Of a stretch of 64,000 bases of DNA, positions 34,344-45,599 are shown one piece after another (within the stretch, counting starts at the first letter, position 1; each line of letters starts with the position of its first letter). The notes below the pieces were generated by a model that did no database searches, was not told the origin of the DNA, and saw nothing but the letters and a program-made list of their open reading frames with translations. The stretch lies in NCBI GenBank assembly GCA_950295325.1, contig OX485805.1, positions 20,447,501 through 20,511,500 of the forward strand. Direction: 5' to 3'. Origin of the DNA: Polytrichum commune (taxonomy: Eukaryota > Streptophyta > Polytrichopsida > Polytrichales > Polytrichaceae). A program made the position numbers and the translations under genes.

Positions 34344-36232
34344 CTATAGCATTTGTGCTTCTTGCATCCACGCGTTTTCGAGTGGAGATGGGTGTAGGAG
34401 GAAGTTGTTTATTGTACTTTTAAGGTGGACTCCGGCTTCATGTTTGAGCAGAAATAATGTTCTAGTGATAGGTGATCTAATACAGTGGTGGTATTTAATA
34501 CGGGTAATTTCTTTGGAACCTCCGTATTTGGCAAGTATAAATTGCGTTAGGCTGGTATAAATTTTGCCAATTCGGCCTTTATCGTTAAGGGCGTTTTGTA
34601 GTTGCTCTCCAATACACCGTAGGTAGGCATTTTGTAGTGAAAATGCTTCAATTCCAAATAGGTTGTGGGGGAGTTCTGTAGTAATATTAGATGTGCATTT
34701 GGGTATTTCGCATATTGTTTTATGGAGTGCGATGATCTTTTTGTCAAGTTTTTTTATGGCTGGTATGGAGTATGGTACTGTATAAAAGCTATATGCTATT
34801 CCAGCGCGTATGACTGTATCAGCCACGTTGATTTTTTGTTTCATAGTAGCTGGGCATGCTACGAGGGCTTGACATTGTTTGATTATTTTAGCTGTAGTGG
34901 TATTTATTTGTGTTTTCCACTTGAGTGATGGTGCAAGATTTATTCCTAGGTATGTGTAGGGTTCGTGTTGGTTTAGGACTGGTATAGGTTGGTTTCTATA
35001 GTTTATGTTGGTGGATTGGATTAGGGCCTTGAAGGTTGTGGGGTTACGTTTTGATTTGTTTGGGCATCCAGTTACTGCGCATTTTGGTATTCTTAGGTCC
35101 ATTCATGCCCATTCGCAAAATTTGTCTAGTTTATTTAATTGTGTTTGTAGTATCTCTAGTTTGTTGGCGATTGCTGCAAGGTCGTCTGCATATGCTGCTG
35201 ATGAGATTTTAACTCTAGACGTACCGAAAGTATATCCATTGTTTCCTTGTTGTAGCCATCTAAGTAGGGGTTCTAGAAATATGATGAATAAGTATGGGCT
35301 AAGGGTATCGCCTTGTATTTTACCTCTTTGGATGTGGATTGGTAGGGTTTTTCCGAAGTGTTCGCCAGTGAATATGGTTGAAGATTGTGAGTATATATGT
35401 TTCCTATGAGGTTTATTGAGTCATTGGGGTAACCCAAGTCTTTCATTATGGCTAAGAGTCTGGCGTGATCAATGGAGCCAAAAGCGTTTTTGAAGTCAAT
35501 GTAAAGAATGTATATATCTTGGTTTGTGAGTCTTGCGTCTTCAAGCGCTGCAATTAGTATTTTGATTTGTCTGGAGGTACTTCTTTCTGCTCTGAACCCT
35601 TCTTGGCTATCGTGTAGTATTTGGTATATTTCTCCGTATGCTGATAAGATAGAGGTTAGTGTATTTGTGTAAAGTTTATATATGGTGTTAGCTAGTGCAA
35701 TAGGTCTGTGATTTGTTAGTTGTGATGGGTTACCTTTTTTATATAATAAAACTGTTAGGCTAGTTTTCCATGATGCGGGAATTTGTTTTTGTTTATAGCA
35801 GTGCTTAAATAATAGGAAAAATAATTTGTAAAAGCGCGGAGGCATATTTTTTAGAATTGAGTTGGGAATCTTGTCTGGGCCTGGGGCTTTGTTATTACTT
35901 AGGTTTTTAAGACAGAAGTCGTAGGTTTCTTGATCAAAGTATATGTGTAAGGGGATTTGGGGTTCTCCTCGTTTGTCCATTGTGTATCCTTCTAAGTCGT
36001 GCCATGGGTATTGTCTGACTCCACATGTACAGTGTAGTGGGTGTGTATTTTGATGGTGGTATGTGGGGACTGTTGGGTGGTTACTGATAGATTGTTGCGC
36101 GTAAATTTCTGATGCAATGTCTTCAGGGTTAGTTAGTATATTATTTTTTCTATCAATGATGGAGTCAAGAGGTGAGGTTTCAGTGTTTTTGAAGACTTTA
36201 CGGGTTTTTTTTTTGGGGTTTTCTTCATACAT
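34344..36232 (-). pseudogene. LINE reverse transcriptase (broken by frame changes)
   Basis: 36232-35273 holds NNKAPGPDKIPNSILK, LTNHRPIALANTIYKL, SQEGFRAERSTSRQ and motif A LYIDFKNAFGSIDHARL (about 35465-35510). The frame then shifts near 35390; the next frame gives QGDTLSPYLF-like residues and the catalytic YADD at 35181-35192. A stop near 35103 precedes the thumb at 35102-34344 (YTYLGINLAPSLKWK; RAGIAYSFYTVPYS). An extra Cys motif, HCTCGVRQYPWHDLEGY, lies N-terminal to the palm near 36005. All seven RT blocks can be found, so the loss of function is recent. Confidence 0.85.
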
Positions 36233-36598
36233 TTGGCTGTATTTTGATACGGCTTTTAGAATGCAGTCTTTGGTGTATTTTGTGGCGATTTTCCTGGCTT
36301 CTTTATTTGCAATTTTTGCGATGACTGCTATGGTGTCAATCCATTCAGCAGGAGATGTTATTGTAGAGGGTGGGTGCGGGATGTTGACGTGTTGGTGATT
36401 TCGAATATCGTTTAGAATGGAGTGTGCTTGCCAGTGTGGGTCATGTTGTGCTATGTATATGGTTTTTTTGATGAGGTGATATGTGTTGAAGTGTCTTTTC
36501 CATTTTCTAGCTAGTTTGTGTGGTAGAAAACCACCTTGTTGTGATGTTCTATTTGTAAGGCTGGGTAATGGGTCTGCTTTGCAGGTTTTTTCAATTGT

Positions 36599-36982
36599 TT
36601 ATGAGATTTTGTTTATAATATAATCCAATGATGTACAGGCTTCTTGCCATTGATCAGATGTTAAGTGTTGGTGATTTTCTAGTAGTGTGGTAAGTGCTTT
36701 TAGTTGTGTAGTGTTTTCTTCAAAGAATGTTATGTTGAATTTTTCTAGGTTTTCTGGTGGTATCGGGTTTAGGATTCTAGTTGGTGAGGTGTTTGTAGGG
36801 GATAGAGATCTGGCTATAAGTGTGTTGTGCGGGATGTGTAATATGACTGGATAATGGTCTGAATTTAGATTCATGTTTATGTTTGTAGTGGAGATGAATT
36901 TGTTGTTGTCTGGAGAGTGAATGTAGAAGCCATCTATTAGGCTTGTTGATGTGTAGTTATAGCCTCCTTGCAAACATATCAT
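36599..36982 (-). pseudogene. LINE AP endonuclease, C-terminal end only
   Basis: The reverse strand reads TSTSLIDGFYI and, at about 36841-36868, NSDHYPVILHI. These are the last two conserved motifs of LINE-type AP endonucleases (S.ID..(Y/F)I and the catalytic SDH.PV). A stop lies four codons upstream of the first Met, and no further APE motif follows, so the element's 5' truncation is placed here. Confidence 0.75.
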
Positions 36983-36989
36983 GATTGAT

Positions 36990-39980
36990 TTCTTTCAGAA
37001 TCTTGCTTGTAGTCTCAAAGATGTTTGTGAATGGTTTTCTTTGATAACATTTTGCACCCATGCATTTTTTATATGGGCATGCATATCTTGTGACTATCTA
37101 CTTGTTGTCTATCTGCTTCCTTCTTCTCTATGTCCCACAATTACAACTGCAAAAGATCCTATTGTGATTTCGGATTCATTTCCAAATGTTTTTATTCAAT
37201 TGAAAAAAATCCAATCCTTTTCTTGTACACAACAGTCCTGCGAAGGACATGTACAAGTACAGGGATGACGGTTGGATTATTTAAAATTTCACTAAGAATG
37301 AAGTTGATCACGTCCATGCCTAGTCAACTTATGACTTGTTATAGTGCTCAAGAAAGCAAATAAATGACTGCCAATAGTTATGAATATAATAAGCAATGGA
37401 AAATGACCTAAACCTAACCGAGGACATGTGACTAAGACTAGTCATACATGTAGGGCAACCATGACTAAATGTAGTCATTCTCTTTGTAAACCAATGATTG
37501 CATGTAGTCATCAGGAATAAAAAAAACCTAAAACCTACATGCAACGTGGAGGACATACAAATGAAACCCTAAACCCTAATACATATGCCACTTATTAAAC
37601 ACCTAAATTGTAAATCCATAACCGCCATTTAAGCTGCAATTGTCATTCACTACAACATTGGCGTGTCCACAATTTCCTGCCTTAATTGCTTATAGTTGGA
37701 GGGTTTGTGTCTAACCTAATCTTGTGAAAATTGGGTGCAAATGATATAATCAAAATGATTTGAGTTGGCAAAGAAAATTTCATGTTGAATGCTAATCACT
37801 AGTCTTATATTATCCTATAACGTCCTCACAAGTTGTCCCTTTAATTGATGACATTGCTATTCATAATCTCCCTTGCACATTGGATATCTTTTTCATTAAA
37901 ACCACTGCCTACCCTATCCCCGTGGGTTACCTACCCTATTATGGTGCGTTTTTCTTGTAATTCCGTGGTTGAGTAACCTATTTTCGTGGTTGCTTCCCTT
38001 TTTATTCTAGTGTGTTGTTCTTCAACATTCTTCCTTATGGTCCAGCGTGCTTGGTCTTCTCCTTCATCTCCTTAGTTGAAGTTTTGTTGCTTTATTGAGA
38101 TGTGAGACTTGCTTCTAGGTGTCTCTAACCTTTGAATCAATTGTTGGCTCAACATTGGTCTTTCACTGCAAGGAAAATGGCTCAAATACCTCCACTCTTG
38201 TCATCTTCCTTTGTACATGTGATATCGAGGTCCGTAGCCAATTTATTGGAGAGGTATTCCAAGGAAATGCTAGAATACCACATATATTGAGTGTTGTTTT
38301 GAATCAAATGTCAAGGATGTTGTTTGACATGTTTAAGGACTCCAGGAACGTCCCTATTTTGGGCAAGAGAGGGTCAACTCCTCATAGTGGCCGTTCCAAA
38401 CCACGGTGTGGACCTTCTTCCACTTGATGTTCCATGTTTGATCCAGTGTTATACAAAGAAAGGAGGACCTTCACACCCGAGGCAGTGGGGATGAACACAA
38501 CAACAAGATGACAGAGTGGGACAAAGAACACACCGTCGCCGAGTCAACAACCTATAGCAAAGGTGCGTAACCCTAAACCCAAAATCCTTAGAGAATATGA
38601 CTAAGACTGGTCATTAGTTTAAACAATATGACTAAGACTAATTGTTACTTTAGAAAATGACTAAGATTAGTCATTTCTATAGAAAATGTGACTAAGACTA
38701 ATCATCTAAGTCATAGCTATGATTAATTATAGTCATTAATCTAGAAAACATTATTACGACTAGTTATGCAATTAGTCATTGCTAGTGGTTGTGTATTCAT
38801 TTGTTGAATCACCCACGTGTATAGGAAAAACACCAAACATCATAACCTCAAATCTGGGAGGTAAGAAGATAATCCTAGACGATGCCAGCAATCCCTTTGA
38901 GATGTAGGGTCTCCAAGCCTCGTTTCCGAACATTGAGTAAAAATAATCCCACAAGCAAATCAAAATGTCGAAGGAGTCATGACACGATGACGGATCCAAT
39001 CATGACTTCTTGGAAGAAGAATGTCAACATACATGACCTAGTGAATCCATCTTCGAATATCGACAACTTTGGAGGCGAAGTCCCTAGACGTGCAAATAAC
39101 AAAGGTAGAGTTGGAACTCTTAACTGCAAAACGAACCCATTTGCATAGACAAAGTAGATGCCAGGCCAACCATCTTTCAGTGTAATTGTGTAGAGGAATG
39201 TGTTATTGCATAAACATGCATCTAAGCAACGAAATCAAAGATAGAAGGTGTCTAAGCAACACCCATCATGAGTGGCAAAAAAAAAAAAAAACGACAAGAA
39301 AAAATATATTATTGTGGTGAGGAGGAGATCTCAACAAACTTGGTGAGTTCCAAACTCTTAAACTTTGTAGGCCATATTTTATTATTACCCAGCAAGTATT
39401 AATCCAATGACATGGAAGACTATACTAGTGCATATAATTGAGTTGGATAGGGTTGCAACACGTGAAGAGATTAAGATGGAGTTGCAAAGATGGAGGGGGG
39501 ATGAAATACGAAAGGCTAGGACGAGCCACATATCCGTTGTTTCCCGTAGAGGAAGTAGATTTGACCGCAACTCTTTGTCCAACTGTTTGACAAATATGTG
39601 GCCAAGACCGAGACCTACACATGTGTATAGAAGAGTAAGAAAATAGTATGAAGTTGACATTGGTTGCTTTCAACATTGTAGGGGTGGAAAACACAAGGAC
39701 CGGAAAACAAAACAAAACATTGAAAGAAATGCTACAAACATCTTGGCAGAGTACCCAAAAAAAAGATAATTCTCCCCGACTTTAGAAATGAGAGCATGAA
39801 AAATGAATTGAAGAAAAACCAAAATTTTGAATAAATTGTGAGAAATGTATGATTATTTGAATTATGTTTGCAATATAATGTCTAGTCAAGTTTGTGTAGT
39901 GTATGACTAGTAATAATAATGTTTGTGGAGTGTAGGACTAGCAGTAGGGTTTAGGGCAGATATGGTTCATCATTTTCAGG
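36990..39980. other. intergenic; no gene recognised
   Basis: Short open frames without motifs. It holds the GACTAAGACTAGTCAT repeat field described separately and an A13-like run near 39280. Confidence 0.4.
38590..38800. repeat. GACTAAGACTAGTCAT minisatellite-like field
   Basis: ATGACTAAGA(C/T)TAGTCAT-like units occur at about 38598, 38631, 38667 and 38691, then more loosely to 38800, about every 24-36 bases. Single relatives lie at 37428 and 37464. The unit is partly self-complementary (ATGACTA...TAGTCAT). Confidence 0.7.
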
Positions 39981-41397
39981 CCCATAAAGTTTCATAAACC
40001 AATTAAAAGAAATCCATAATTATTGAGCTGATGTGGGAGGTCAAATTTATGAATTTTGTGGAATTGTTTTCAACAAACAATGAAACTTTCTAGGCAAGGG
40101 AGATCATTTATCCTTTTGAAAGGGGCATCTCGGATCCGAGATGCCACATTAAAAATAAAAAAACATCTACCTCCCATCAAATTTTATAAACAATTCGAAT
40201 TTTTTTCAAAAATATCCAAAAAAATTCCAAAAAAATCTCACAATCCAAAACTATTGATATATTATATGAACACAAATTGTGGAAGTTTTTAGAAGTTTTT
40301 AGAAGTGTTTGGAATTTTTGAGCATTAGTTATGAAACTTTCTGGGAAGAGGGGATCAATATATTTTTTAAAGTGGCATCTCGGATCCGTGATGCCACTTT
40401 CAAAATGATAATCGATCTCCCTTGCCCATAAGGTTTCATAAACAATTAAATGAAATCCATAATTATTGAGTTGATGTGGGAGGACAAATTTTTGAATTTT
40501 GTGGAATTGTTTTGAACAAACTACGAAACTTTCCGGGCAAGGGACATCATTTGTCCTTTTGCAAGGGGCATGTCAGATCCGAGATGCCACATTAAAAAAA
40601 AACATCTACCTCCCATCAAATTTCAAAAACATCCAAAAAAATTCCAAAAAAATCACACAATCTTAAACTATTGATATATTGTATGAACACAATTTTTGGA
40701 AATTTTTGGAATGTTTTAGAAGTTTTTGGAATTTTCGGGCATTAGTTATGAAACTTTCTGGAAAGGGGGGATCAACATATTTCTTAAAGTGGCATCTCGG
40801 ATCTGAGATGCTATTTTTAGAATGATAATCAATCCCCCTTGCCCATAAAGTTTCATAACCAATTAAAAGAAATCTATAATTATTGAGTTGATGTGGGAGG
40901 TCAAATTTATGAATTTTGTGGAATTGTTTTGAACAAACTACAAAACTTTCCGGGCAAGGGAGATCATTTGTCCTTTTGAAAGGGGCATCTCGGATCCGAG
41001 ATGCCACATTAAAATAAATAAAAACATCTACCCCGCATAAATTTTTACAGATAATTCGAACAAATTTCAAAAAAATCACACAATCCAAAAATATTGATAT
41101 ATTATATGAACACAAAATGTGGAATTTTTTGGAAGTTTTTAGAATTTTTGGGAATTTTTGGGCATTAGTTATGAAACTTTATAGGAAGAGGGGATCAATA
41201 TATTTTTTAAAGTGGCATCTCGGATCCGTGATCCCACTTTCAAAATGATAATCGATCCCCCTTGCCCATAAGGTTTCATAACCAATTAAATGAAATCCAT
41301 AATTATTGAGCTGATATGGGAGGACTAATTTATGAATTTTGTGGAATTTTTTTGAACAAACTGTGAAACTTTCCGGGCAAGGGACATCATTTATGCT
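39981..41397. repeat. higher-order satellite, ~420-bp units built of two diverged halves (left part)
   Basis: Units begin CCCATAA(A/G)GTTTCATAA at 39981, 40425, 40842 and 41265. Each has two related halves, both with GAAACTTTC(T/C)GGG.A and a palindrome centred on CTCGGATCCGAG. Spacing between the GAAACTTTC motifs alternates: about 193 and 225-250 bases. The fourth unit is cut at 41397 by the 3.8-kb element and resumes at 45222. Confidence 0.9.
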
Positions 41398-44300
41398 TGT
41401 CGTAGCACGGTGGTGATGTATTCATTAAATTAACCTGATAAACACGTAAAACGTTACAGCCGCGCCAAGTTCGTTCCCACGAAGAACCTGCGGTCGTTCA
41501 TAACACAGAGGGAGGAAATCTTTCACCAACACACACACAAGAAACACCATAAACTAAGATAACACAGATCGGATTAAGAAATCCGGGATATTACGGAAAT
41601 TATAGCACGGAAATTTCCGCTTTCCTGGTAGTGGACTGAGGTAGGGAATACAACACAAAGTATGGACAAGCTCCCACCCTAGAATAGTAACAATAATAGA
41701 CTCAGCGTCATGAATCCATAGTATAACAACTATATACACTCCATTCTAAGATTCTTTATTACAGGTCATGATTTCCGGGATAAGGTTTCTGCGATAGAGG
41801 TAGCGGATCTGACCTGTATTTCCACTATCCGCTAGATTTTTGACCGTGTCCCAAGGACAATAATTCTAGTGTTTTAGGCTAGAATGTTCAGAGAGACTTG
41901 GTAGTTGCTCATCAGGATTTCGCCCTTTGGGTTGGTTTCTCCGGGTTGTCTCCCTATCTCCACCTCCTCCTCCTAACTACTACTCCCTTAGACTGGTGTT
42001 ATGATGGGGGCAGCCCTCCCTCGGGAAGGTGTCCCACTCAGGTATCCGACACGTGCCACCCCCTTTGACGGGGGGAAAGGTGGAGGAAGTTTTGGGTCTA
42101 CAAAACCAGCCTGATCCGCTTTCCGTGATGTCACAGTTTCCACTATACCACACGCGGAAACCGAATCCTTCCTCGAGAAAGGTGGAAACGCAACATCTAC
42201 GCTCCTATCCTCACAATAGGTAGCTTGTGATGTTCCACCGGTCACACAGGATAGGACCCAGGGTATGTTGTTTTTCGTGACGGCGGGGCTAACATAGGGA
42301 TGGGGCTACCATGCCTACCATCCGCGGTGGGAACCAAGCGCCAGTCGCGGCAGGTGCATGAGTGTTCTAGATCAGTCCGTCACTGCTGATCGGTATGATC
42401 CACCTCCAGGTCACGGCAAGCGGAAGGCGTAAACCAGAACTCTTCCCCTACTATTGGACAGGTCTATCAACTGCTGCTCATTGTCGGTCTCTAGTTGGAC
42501 GGAGTAAGTAGAGAAGAATCTACCATGTGCGCGGAACTCCCCTTGCCCAATAACCCCACGGTGGGGTTCTTTCCCCTTGCTCGTCCAATCCTTTCTGCCT
42601 TTTCGTGCTTAAGATTCCTCCGCCCATCACCTGCTCATACAAGGGCGTTTCAACCACACGCACCTCGGGGTATTACTGGCCCCCTGTCCTATCACGGAAT
42701 ACTAACCTAACTAACCTACACAGTGATAGGGAATGGCGGAAAACTCGGAAACCTCAAATACGGAAAAGAGGGACCATTTGCATTACACATGAACTTAAGA
42801 CTCAATTCAAACCGAAGGTGGAATAAAGCATAAGGTCTGAATTGAACAAACGAACATTTGCATTGCAAAATGATGAGGAAAACACCGAAGTGCTCCCTCT
42901 TAAACCAAACTAACACCCACATGCCATGGTTTCCATGCTGGAAATCGCGGGCCACGTGACAGTTATGACAATCCACCTCATTGAGAGGTCAGAACCTAAA
43001 CAAAGAAAATGACAAAACACACAACTCGGGGCCAACTAACTACTTGCCCAAAACAATCCAAAATGGAATCCTAACTAAAATCTACTTCCTATCCTTCCGC
43101 TTCTTCAGCTTGACTTCCTTCTTATTCTGCTTCCGCTCCTCACGGTGGTCCGCTCTGTCCATTGCCAAAGATAGAGCACGTGGTGGTGGCATTGACACCT
43201 CGTGTCCATCGGGCCCGGGAATCACTCCCACGTGGTCCACCGTCTCCGCAACATCCGGCGCCAGTGGTGTAGACAGTTGGTTGTCCGGCGGAAATCCCGG
43301 AGCAAGTAGTGCAAACGGCGGCGGATCCCGGACAACCATCTGGAAGGCCATGGTAGGGCTCGGTGGTGTTACCTCGGCCATGTGGCAACCATCCAAGGTT
43401 TCCTTCCCAACGGTGGAGGAAACCGGGTTGGCATTGAGAACCACCACCTTAGTGGCGGAAACCGGTGGTGCCGTGAGCGCCGTGATGTCTTCCACTTGGT
43501 CCACCTCTTCCCCATGTTGGTTTCCACCTCCTACCGCGGCATCCTGAATTTCCACCACATCATGAGGGGTCAAGTCGGAGTAGCTCGATGAGGTTTTCTC
43601 TTCTTCCGATGACTCTACCGTGGTGGAAAACAACTCCGTGCAGCTAGCAATGAGGGCCTTCATTGCTTTCAAAGTTGCGTCCATCTTACTTCCTTGATCC
43701 ATGATGAAGGTAACCATCTTCGACCCGAAAACGTGACCCGCATTCTTCAATTCCGCGTCGAACATCTTGGCCTTCCACCACACATTCCCCGGGATATCCA
43801 CCATGTCATTCACCTTCTGCACTGTGAGGGTGGTATCCTTCACCTGCTTCAGGAGCGTCTCTCGCTCCGCCTTCAACTTCCGCACTTGCTCCGTGGTCTT
43901 CCGATTTTCCGCAGTAAGGTGGTCCACCTTACGCTCCAGCTCCCGTAACCGGCGCAGATCTTGGATGGCCTCTTATATTGCGGCAACCAAACTCTCCCGC
44001 GGAGGGTTGTCCACAAGTTCCCCCACCTGTTGCATTTACAGCTCATACTCCGTAATCCGGAACCGAACTCCCTCTAGGTCGCGGATAATGAAATCCACCG
44101 GATTGTCCTCCAAGGTGAAGGTGGAAGTTCCACCTCCTCCGGGTTTGGTGGCGGACCTGGTCCGCGTCGCAAGATTTCCCAACATCAGTTTCATCTTCTT
44201 GGATACGGGCCGCTCTTCGTTGCTGAAGTCCGCCACATCTTCCTCCTTCGAATATTCTTGGCCCATTACTGGGTCCGAGTCGGTGGTCTGGAGCTCCCGT

Positions 44301-45221
44301 ATGATCTGATGCCCTGTCCATTGGGTTTCCTCTTCGTCCGTGAGCAAGTTTTCGTGCGCGTAAAGGTGGAAGAGGAAAGGACCAATGTAGGAAGGTTGTC
44401 CGCGCTTAGTGTTGGTTGCCAACCGGTGCACCAACTCCCCAATGATATTTCCCTAATCCACCACCTTCTTTTCGGAGTATGTAAGAAGCAATGTGGTGGC
44501 TAAGGTGAGAGTGATGTTGTAGGGCTTCTCCGGGCTCAAAATGGATACCAAGAAAACTAACATCCTCCTTTCTCTCTCATCCTTGCATTTTTTTTCCACA
44601 AAGTAGCCATATTTGGGGTCCAATTTCTGAGAGAACTTATCCCTGGTGCAATCATCTTTCTTAGTGGGCATACCTTTCCCTCCCTGCTTAAACCCGTAAA
44701 CCCTACTCCACAATTCCACATTCCACCTATCCGGTCGGCCCCGGATGGTGGAAGCATAAACCTGGTCCACCTCCCCAGTGACCAATTCCCTCACCATCTC
44801 CTCACATCGCACTCTCCAAGACTTTTCTAATAGCCCGAGGTAGCCCATGCGCCTCAGGTCTGTCTCTAGCTCATTATTCTCTTCTCTCCTCGTGGAGGTG
44901 AAGACATGTACCTTACGGAGGGCTATCGGCTTGTCCGATATCCTCCTCTGGGATTGGGTCGCCATGGCGATTGCGGCCCGCGGTCGCCTGTGCGGTCCAC
45001 TCTGTTCTAAGGTTCCCGCCGAAATGGAATTCCTACTACAATCTTAATTTGATGATTTTAATTACTTTAAAGATTGTTATTTTTCTTTTCGCTTTGAAAA
45101 AAAAATCACCTAACAATCTACCCCTCAATTACTCTACTTATCTTGTTTTCCGTTGTCCTATCTATTATTTGAACCTAAAAAGATGGTTAATTAAGAATTT
45201 GGGAAACTGTGGGCCACGACA
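41398..45221 (-). mobile_element. 3.8-kb LTR-like element (fossil), TG...CA ends, 5-bp target duplication
   Basis: Starts TGTCGTAGCACGG and ends CCACGACA. The flanking satellite is duplicated: ATGCT at 41393-41397 and 45222-45226. No second long terminal repeat was seen inside it. Read on the minus strand it has a reading-frame remnant first (43082-44965), then a TATA-like GTGTATATAGTTG and an AATAAA signal in its last 600 bases, and then the CA end: the order of U3, R and U5. The simplest reading is a very long solo LTR that carries an ORF; a TIR-type DNA transposon is the alternative, since the two ends are also loosely inverted for about 45 bases. GC content is well above the surroundings. 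Confidence 0.6.
43082..44965 (-). pseudogene. coding remnant inside the 3.8-kb LTR-like element (fossil)
   Basis: A remnant of about 600 codons with a few breaks. The N-terminal part (VYGFKQGGKG, MLVFLVSILSPEKPYN, LVHRLATNTKRGQPSYIGPF) resembles the 'putative plant transposon protein' domain often found in plant retroelement ORFs. The later part has a coiled coil (about 43800-43930; NRKTTEQVRKLKAERETL) and ends in a Lys-rich tail. No protease, RT or integrase motif was found. Confidence 0.55.
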
Positions 45222-45560
45222 ATGCTTTTGAAAGGGGCATCTCGGATTCGAGATGCGACATGAGAAAAATAAAACATCTACCTCCCAGAAAATTTTATAA
45301 ACAAGTCGAAGAAATTTCAAAAACATCCAAAAAAATTCCAAAAAATTCACACAATCTAAAACTATTTATATATTTTATGAACACAAAATTTTGGAATTTT
45401 TTGGAATTTTTTTAGAAATTTTTGGAATCTTCGGGCATTAGTTAGGAAACTTTCTGGGAATGGGGGATCCGAGATGCTACTTAGAAATTAAACATCCATC
45501 CCCTTGATATAAATGTTTACAGAGAATTCAAGTGAATTTAGAGAAAATTTCAAATATTCA
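45222..45560. repeat. higher-order satellite, right part after the insertion
   Basis: Continues the interrupted fourth unit (TTTTGAAAGGGGCATCTCGGA...) and decays after the second palindrome near 45470. Confidence 0.85.
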
Positions 45561-45599
45561 ATAATCTATTACAATAACTTGACACAAAATCTCAAAAAA

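Larger units (their letters stand above)
31190..36985 (-). mobile_element. LINE retrotransposon with AP-endonuclease and restriction-like endonuclease, 5'-truncated
   Basis: The reverse strand from about 36985 down to 31341 reads, in order: the end of an AP endonuclease, a linker with a Cys cluster, reverse transcriptase, a thumb region, a chromodomain-like patch, a methyltransferase-like patch, RNase H, Zn-binding motifs and a restriction-like endonuclease (RLE). A 3' untranslated tail with a perfect hairpin follows. APE and RLE together are known in Dualen/RandI-type LINEs of green algae; most LINEs have only one. The 5' end is lost inside the APE domain at about 36985. The frame is broken in several places (two changes in the RT and stops in the linkers), but the last 721 codons are open. 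This is the longer and younger of two copies here. Confidence 0.85.

Noticed and set aside
31345-37268. Many plus-strand frames of 60-130 codons
   Set aside because: They are antisense shadows of the minus-strand LINE polyprotein.
43767-44309. Plus-strand 180-codon frame
   Set aside because: Antisense to the coding remnant of the 3.8-kb element; Ser/Arg-rich shadow without motifs.
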